Source of the DNA: Tolypothrix campylonemoides VB511288
GTDB taxonomy: Bacteria; Cyanobacteriota; Cyanobacteriia; Cyanobacteriales; Nostocaceae
DNA: 64,000 nucleotides
Assembly: GCA_000828075.3 (NCBI GenBank)
Contig: JXCB02000039.1
Coordinates: forward strand, 469,470 to 533,469
Reading direction: 5' to 3'
Part shown: one piece after another, positions 60,799 through 64,000 of the stretch
Layout of the letters: each line of letters opens with the position of its first letter
Position numbering within the stretch: position 1 is the stretch's first letter
Notes under the pieces: model-generated
Seen by the model: the letters and a program-made list of their open reading frames with translations, nothing else
What the model was told of the DNA's origin: nothing
Databases searched by the model: none
Program-made: the position numbers and the translations under genes

Positions 60799-61728
60799 CT
60801 AATCTTTACGTACTTTTTTTGAGATGACATTTGTATCATATACTTTTTTTCCAACTACGGCACAAAATTCATATTTAACTAATCCATCTTTACCTTTAGC
60901 AAACTGTTCATTTGCATACTCAATAAACTTATCAAAAAATTGAGGAATTATCGTTTTTTTTAAACTATCTACCAAAACACTCAAACCTCCTGATTTCATA
61001 AGATGATTTACTACTTCATTGCCATTTTTACAAGGAACAATAACAGAACCATCCCATGCGTGTTGAACTAAAAAATTTCGCTGGCAAAAGTTTTTGACCA
61101 AATATTTTTTATCTTTGGGTAGGTTCACATCTATATTCTTAACAATTGCTTCTGGGTAATCCATCATAACTTTGATGAGGAGGTCTGCACAATCTTTCAT
61201 TGAACTGGCTTTATTTTCTATCAGACCAATAAACCCACCTGGTTTAACCACTCTTTCTAATTCTTGGCTCAACTTTCTGTGATCCATGAAGCCAATTGCC
61301 CAGGCACAAACTACGCCATCAGTGGAATGATCGGGAAGGCTTTCTAGAAATGAAAGAGCATCAGATTGAATAAAAATAATATTTGAAAAATTTTGCTCTT
61401 GAGCTTTTTTTTTGTTCAGTTCAAGCATACTAGAAGAAAAGTCTACAGCAAAAACTTTTCCCTGATTTCCTACTTTCTCAGCTAATAAATGAGTAAAAAA
61501 ACCAGTTCCACAAGCTAAATCTAAAATATGTTGACCTGATATTATCTGCAGTTTTTCAAACATTTCTAATGCGCTTTTACCAACATACTTTAAATAATGC
61601 TCATCGTAAGAATCAGCAATTTTATTGTATTCGATAGTAGGAGCAGAGTTAACATGACTTAGTTTTAGTCTGGCTATTCTGTAACCCAGTTTTATCGAAT
61701 TTAATGCTGACCTTATTAGGTTTACCAT
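60799..61728 (-). CDS. Class I SAM-dependent methyltransferase
   Basis: A 309-residue protein with a Rossmann-type methyltransferase domain (about 30-185): motif I ILDLACGTGFFTHLL, motif II VFAVDFSSSMLEL, IIFIQSDALSFLE and GVVCAWAIGFMDHRKLSQEL, then LERVVKPGGFIGLIENK. The C-terminal 120 residues are helical and basic and may shape the substrate site. Substrate unknown. The N-terminus (MVNLIRSALNSIKLGYRIAR) is amphipathic. It is isolated; a DegT-type fragment lies about 500 bases upstream, so a former polysaccharide cluster is possible. Confidence 0.82.
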   Translation of the reverse strand: MVNLIRSALNSIKLGYRIARLKLSHVNSAPTIEYNKIADSYDEHYLKYVGKSALEMFEKLQIISGQHILDLACGTGFFTHLLAEKVGNQGKVFAVDFSSSMLELNKKKAQEQNFSNIIFIQSDALSFLESLPDHSTDGVVCAWAIGFMDHRKLSQELERVVKPGGFIGLIENKASSMKDCADLLIKVMMDYPEAIVKNIDVNLPKDKKYLVKNFCQRNFLVQHAWDGSVIVPCKNGNEVVNHLMKSGGLSVLVDSLKKTIIPQFFDKFIEYANEQFAKGKDGLVKYEFCAVVGKKVYDTNVISKKVRKD

Positions 61729-61833
61729 CGTTTTTTTACCTCAATCTGAAGCTATATAGTGATATGTAGAAAAGAGTATAATCCAGAATTACCCTTTTAT
61801 ATGAAATCAGGCTGATTGGTTATCAATTATAAG

Positions 61834-62145
61834 GGGAGCATCCCAAATATGCAAAAACCTTATACCGTTTCTATATGAAGATGCATAGAAAGAACCCCAC
61901 CGCCTGCGGCACCTCCCCAAGGCATCGGAGAGGTTAGGAGGGGTAAAAATAATGTGCAGCTTTACAAAAAATTGGTATTACTTACCCTCATCCCCTAACC
62001 CCTTCTCAAGAGCGGGAGAAGGGGAATAAAAGTAGGACTTGACTCCCCTGTCCCCATTTGGGCTATCCATTAATGGATAGCCCCATTTGGGAGAGGGGTT
62101 GGGGGTGAGGGCAGAATGGCAAGTGTGTAAAATTGGGATGCTCCC
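61834..62145. repeat. MITE-like element, GGGAGCATCCCAA family, copy 3 (with nested insert)
   Basis: The ends are GGGAGCATCCCAA and TTGGGATGCTCCC, flanked by ATTATAAG on both sides (61826-61833 and 62146-62153). The sequence is collinear with copy 2 (33143-33307) apart from a 115-bp insert at 61863-61977, a short duplication around 62055-62090 (CCCATTTGGG...CCCATTTGGG) and scattered changes. Confidence 0.88.
61863..61977. repeat. Nested MITE-like element TACCG...TTGGTA
   Basis: Compared with copy 2 (AAAAACCTTACTTACCC), copy 3 reads AAAAACCTTA-[insert]-TTACTTACCC, so the insert of about 115 bp generated a TTA duplication. Its ends TACCGTTT and AATTGGTA and its core CCTCCCCAAGGCATCGG match the element at 43335-43459. 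Confidence 0.75.
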
Positions 62146-62199
62146 ATTATAAGTTGGGTTTTCACTTCGTTCAACCCAACTGACACGAATGATAAGTGT

Positions 62200-62392
62200 T
62201 TAACCGGAGTTGATATTACCTGTAAAACTTCTATCACTCTCATGACTTCTTCATCGCTCATATGAGGACTTATCGGTAGGCTCAAAACATCTCTAGCTAT
62301 TTGTTCTGTAATAGAAAAACTGCCTAAATGCTGTTCTTTTACGTACGCATCAGATAAATGGGGTGGAACAGGATAATGAATTAAAGTACCTT
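62200..62392 (-). pseudogene. DegT/DnrJ/EryC1 aminotransferase, C-terminal fragment
   Basis: The frame includes GTLIHYPVPPHLSDAYVKEQ, then FSITEQIARDVLSLPISPHM and EEVMRVIEVLQ, the C-terminus of PLP-dependent sugar aminotransferases of the DegT family. Upstream it meets a HIP-type repeat (about 62438-62485), and the PLP-binding N-terminal 300 residues are gone. It is a relic of a nucleotide-sugar pathway gene. Confidence 0.8.
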
Positions 62393-62685
62393 TGAATGTT
62401 GACGAAAGAATAAGGGTTTCAGCCGACCTTTTTGTTGTTGGCGATTGCCCAAGGGGCAGTGCCGAAGGCAATCGCGACTACTTGCGCTCGCTTTTAAGTC
62501 CACCCAGAACAGAGATACTTGAAAGGCAGTTTCTGCGCTGATTTCAGCGGATTGCATTTTCCAGTTCAAATCAAAGGTGCTTAAGGCTTCTCGAAAACTT
62601 TTCGGTCTACTAATAATAGTTTGTTCTTCTTCTGTTTTGCCTTGGTAACCCTACTCACCTTCATTGCTTAACTTTTACTTACTTA
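62393..62685. other. Repeat insertion and unidentified gene debris
   Basis: A HIP-type repeat (GCGATTGCCCAAGGGGCAGTGCCGAAGGCAATCGCG) lies at 62440-62475 and resembles 28715-28753. On the minus strand, 62650-62500 reads SFREALSTFDLNWKMQSAEI and then SAETAFQVSLFW, apparently protein-derived but with no identity I can give. Confidence 0.55.
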
Positions 62686-64000
62686 GGGCTTGCTGAAAAA
62701 GAAAGAAAAGGTAGTATGCTATAATTTTCAGACTAGAAATATATATTCAAGTGCAAGAAAAAAGGCTAGAATACTCTAAAAGCCTTGCATCAGCGTAACT
62801 CGTCCGGATACTTAGTAATTTAAGTAACTATGTACCGAAAAGAGGAGCCAACTCAAATTCCACTGGAAAGCTTTGAGCTTCCATTTGAGGGAAAGTTGTC
62901 AGAAGATAATCGTTGGGTAATGATGGCTTCTTTCATACCCTGGGTAGAATTTGAAGAAGAATACGCAATATTATTCTCTTCAGAGATAGGAGCACCAGCA
63001 AAATCATTTCGGATGGCATTGGGTGCATTAATAATCAAAGAAAAGCTAGGGATAAGTGACGCCCGAAACAGTAGAACAAATTAAGGAAAACCCTTATCTC
63101 CAGTACTTTATAGGGATGTCATCTTATAGTAATGATGCGATATATTTGACGCATCAATGTTAGTACATTTTCGAGAAAGAATCAGTGCTGAGCTTGTCAA
63201 TAAAGTGAATCAACAAATGGTGAAGAAGATGCTAGAGACAACATCTTCTCAAGCGGCTGAAAAAAAAACAGAAGAATCAGAAAAAGAAGGTAATACACCG
63301 AAAAATTGTGGAAAATTAATATTAGATGCCACTTGTGCCCCCAGTGATATCAGTTATCCGACAGATTTAGAGCTACTAAATCAAGCAAGAAAGCAGACAC
63401 AAAAAAATATAGACTTACTTTCTAAAATTGTGAAAGGGCAATTAGATAAAAAGCCAAGAACAAGCGCGAGAGATAGCAAGAAAGGATTATCTAGAAGTTG
63501 CTAAAAAACGTCGCGTCTCCCAAAAAGACAGAAGAAAAGCGATTAAAAAACAACTTCAATATATCAAAAGGAATTTATCTCATATTGAGCAGTTAGTCTT
63601 GTCAGGAGCCAGTCTAGAAAAGTTAAGTAACAGACAATATAAGATGTTGCTTGTAGTTGCAGAAGTTTATCGTCAACAACTCTGGTTGTATGAAAATAAA
63701 AAACAGAGTATTGATGACCGCATTGTCAGTTTAACCCAACCACATATTCGTCCAATTGTCCGAGGAAAAGCAGGTAAATCCGTGGAATTTTGCGCAAAAC
63801 TGTCTGCTAGTTGCTTTGAAGGATATGTATTTTTAGACCATATTAGTTGGGATAACTTTAATGAATCAGGAGATTTAAAAGCACAAATAGAAGCCTTTAA
63901 AAATTTCACAGGTTATTATCCAGAGTCCGTTCATGTTGATAAAATTTATCGGACAAGGGAGAACCGAGCTTGGTGTAAAGAAAGAGGAATAATCATGAGT
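62686..64000 (+). mobile_element. Insertion sequence, IS5/IS1182-like, left part
   Basis: A probable left end GGGCTTGCTGAAAAAG at 62686 precedes a DDE transposase gene that runs out of the window. The right end is not in view. The transposase is frameshifted, so the element is likely inactive. Confidence 0.65.
62830..64000 (+). pseudogene. DDE transposase (DUF772 N-terminus), frameshifted, runs off the end
   Basis: Pieces in different frames are collinear with one transposase. 62830-63084 gives FELPFEGKLSEDNRWVMMAS and GAPAKSFRMALGALIIKEKL; then ETVEQIKENPYLQYFIGMSS in another frame; 63157-63504 gives LVHFRERISAELVNKVNQQM and LILDATCAPSDISYPTDLEL; then REIARKDYLEVAKKRR to QSIDDRIVSLTQPHIRPIVR and GYYPESVHVDKIYRTRENRA up to the window end. 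At least three frameshifts (near 63060, 63145 and 63470) are needed, so it is not a single programmed shift. Exact IS family is uncertain. Confidence 0.82.

Noticed and set aside
62830..63504. Programmed frameshifting of the terminal transposase
   Set aside because: At least three separate shifts are needed, without a single slippery site, so decay is the simpler reading.

Overview
This window is chromosomal DNA of a filamentous, probably heterocyst-forming cyanobacterium (Nostocales; a Scytonema-, Tolypothrix- or Brasilonema-like genome would fit, but the genus cannot be fixed from here). The reasons are the many HIP1 octamers (GCGATCGC), short tandem heptamers between genes, helical carotenoid proteins, PEP-CTERM proteins, a DICT-domain sensor kinase, a zinc-ribbon Ser/Thr kinase with pentapeptide repeats, sucrose-phosphate phosphatase, and a cyanobacterial RecA with a matching LexA-type box. 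No rRNA, tRNA or CRISPR array was seen.

Layout. 0-9 kb: nested repeats, a GH31 alpha-glucosidase, a broken DUF421 gene, a PEP-CTERM protein whose stop codon is supplied by an IS200/IS605 element (TnpA, TnpB and both hairpin ends intact), and a di-haem cytochrome c. 9-22 kb: a stress-type island with two helical carotenoid proteins, an SDR broken by a 26-bp repeat insertion, DUF6335 and DUF2267 proteins, a DJ-1/PfpI-ferritin-like fusion, an SRPBCC protein, two zinc alcohol dehydrogenase paralogues around an exported repeat protein, a Tat-exported Gfo/Idh/MocA oxidoreductase, a cupin and a manganese catalase. 22-25 kb: urease accessory genes ureE, ureF, ureG and an AIM24 protein. 25-30 kb: a membrane protein, an FAD monooxygenase, a fragment resembling the start of a formyltransferase/NRPS gene, a repeat-rich segment and a second PEP-CTERM protein. 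30-35 kb: formamidase, half-size TauE, a BMP-family binding lipoprotein split by one in-frame TAA, and a PuuE-like deacetylase, which together with the urease genes suggest amide/purine nitrogen scavenging.

35-46 kb: a GerMN-like lipoprotein, a DICT-domain kinase whose phosphoacceptor His is Gln, a SAM hydrolase-family protein, a PD-(D/E)XK-like protein, an orthodox histidine kinase carrying an in-frame repeat, a glycine-zipper stress protein, a BON lipoprotein and an exported PEP-CTERM operon. A gene-poor 1.1 kb stretch follows with three CRP-type palindromes. 46-56.8 kb is mostly housekeeping: bioF, a methyltransferase, ruvA with spp, a Cache/HAMP/PAS kinase, a decayed ParDE pair, xseA-xseB and recA. 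56.8-64 kb is IS debris (ISAs1, IS110 and an IS5/IS1182-type transposase) around a Ser/Thr kinase, a methyltransferase and an aminotransferase remnant.

The strongest theme is small mobile DNA reshaping genes. A MITE-like family with ends GGGAGCATCCCAA has three copies, all with 8-9 bp target duplications; one lies inside another repeat, one splits a terminator hairpin and one carries a nested second element. HIP1-type palindromes sit inside several coding regions, some tolerated in frame and one gene-breaking. All functional statements come from reading sequence motifs; no database search was run.
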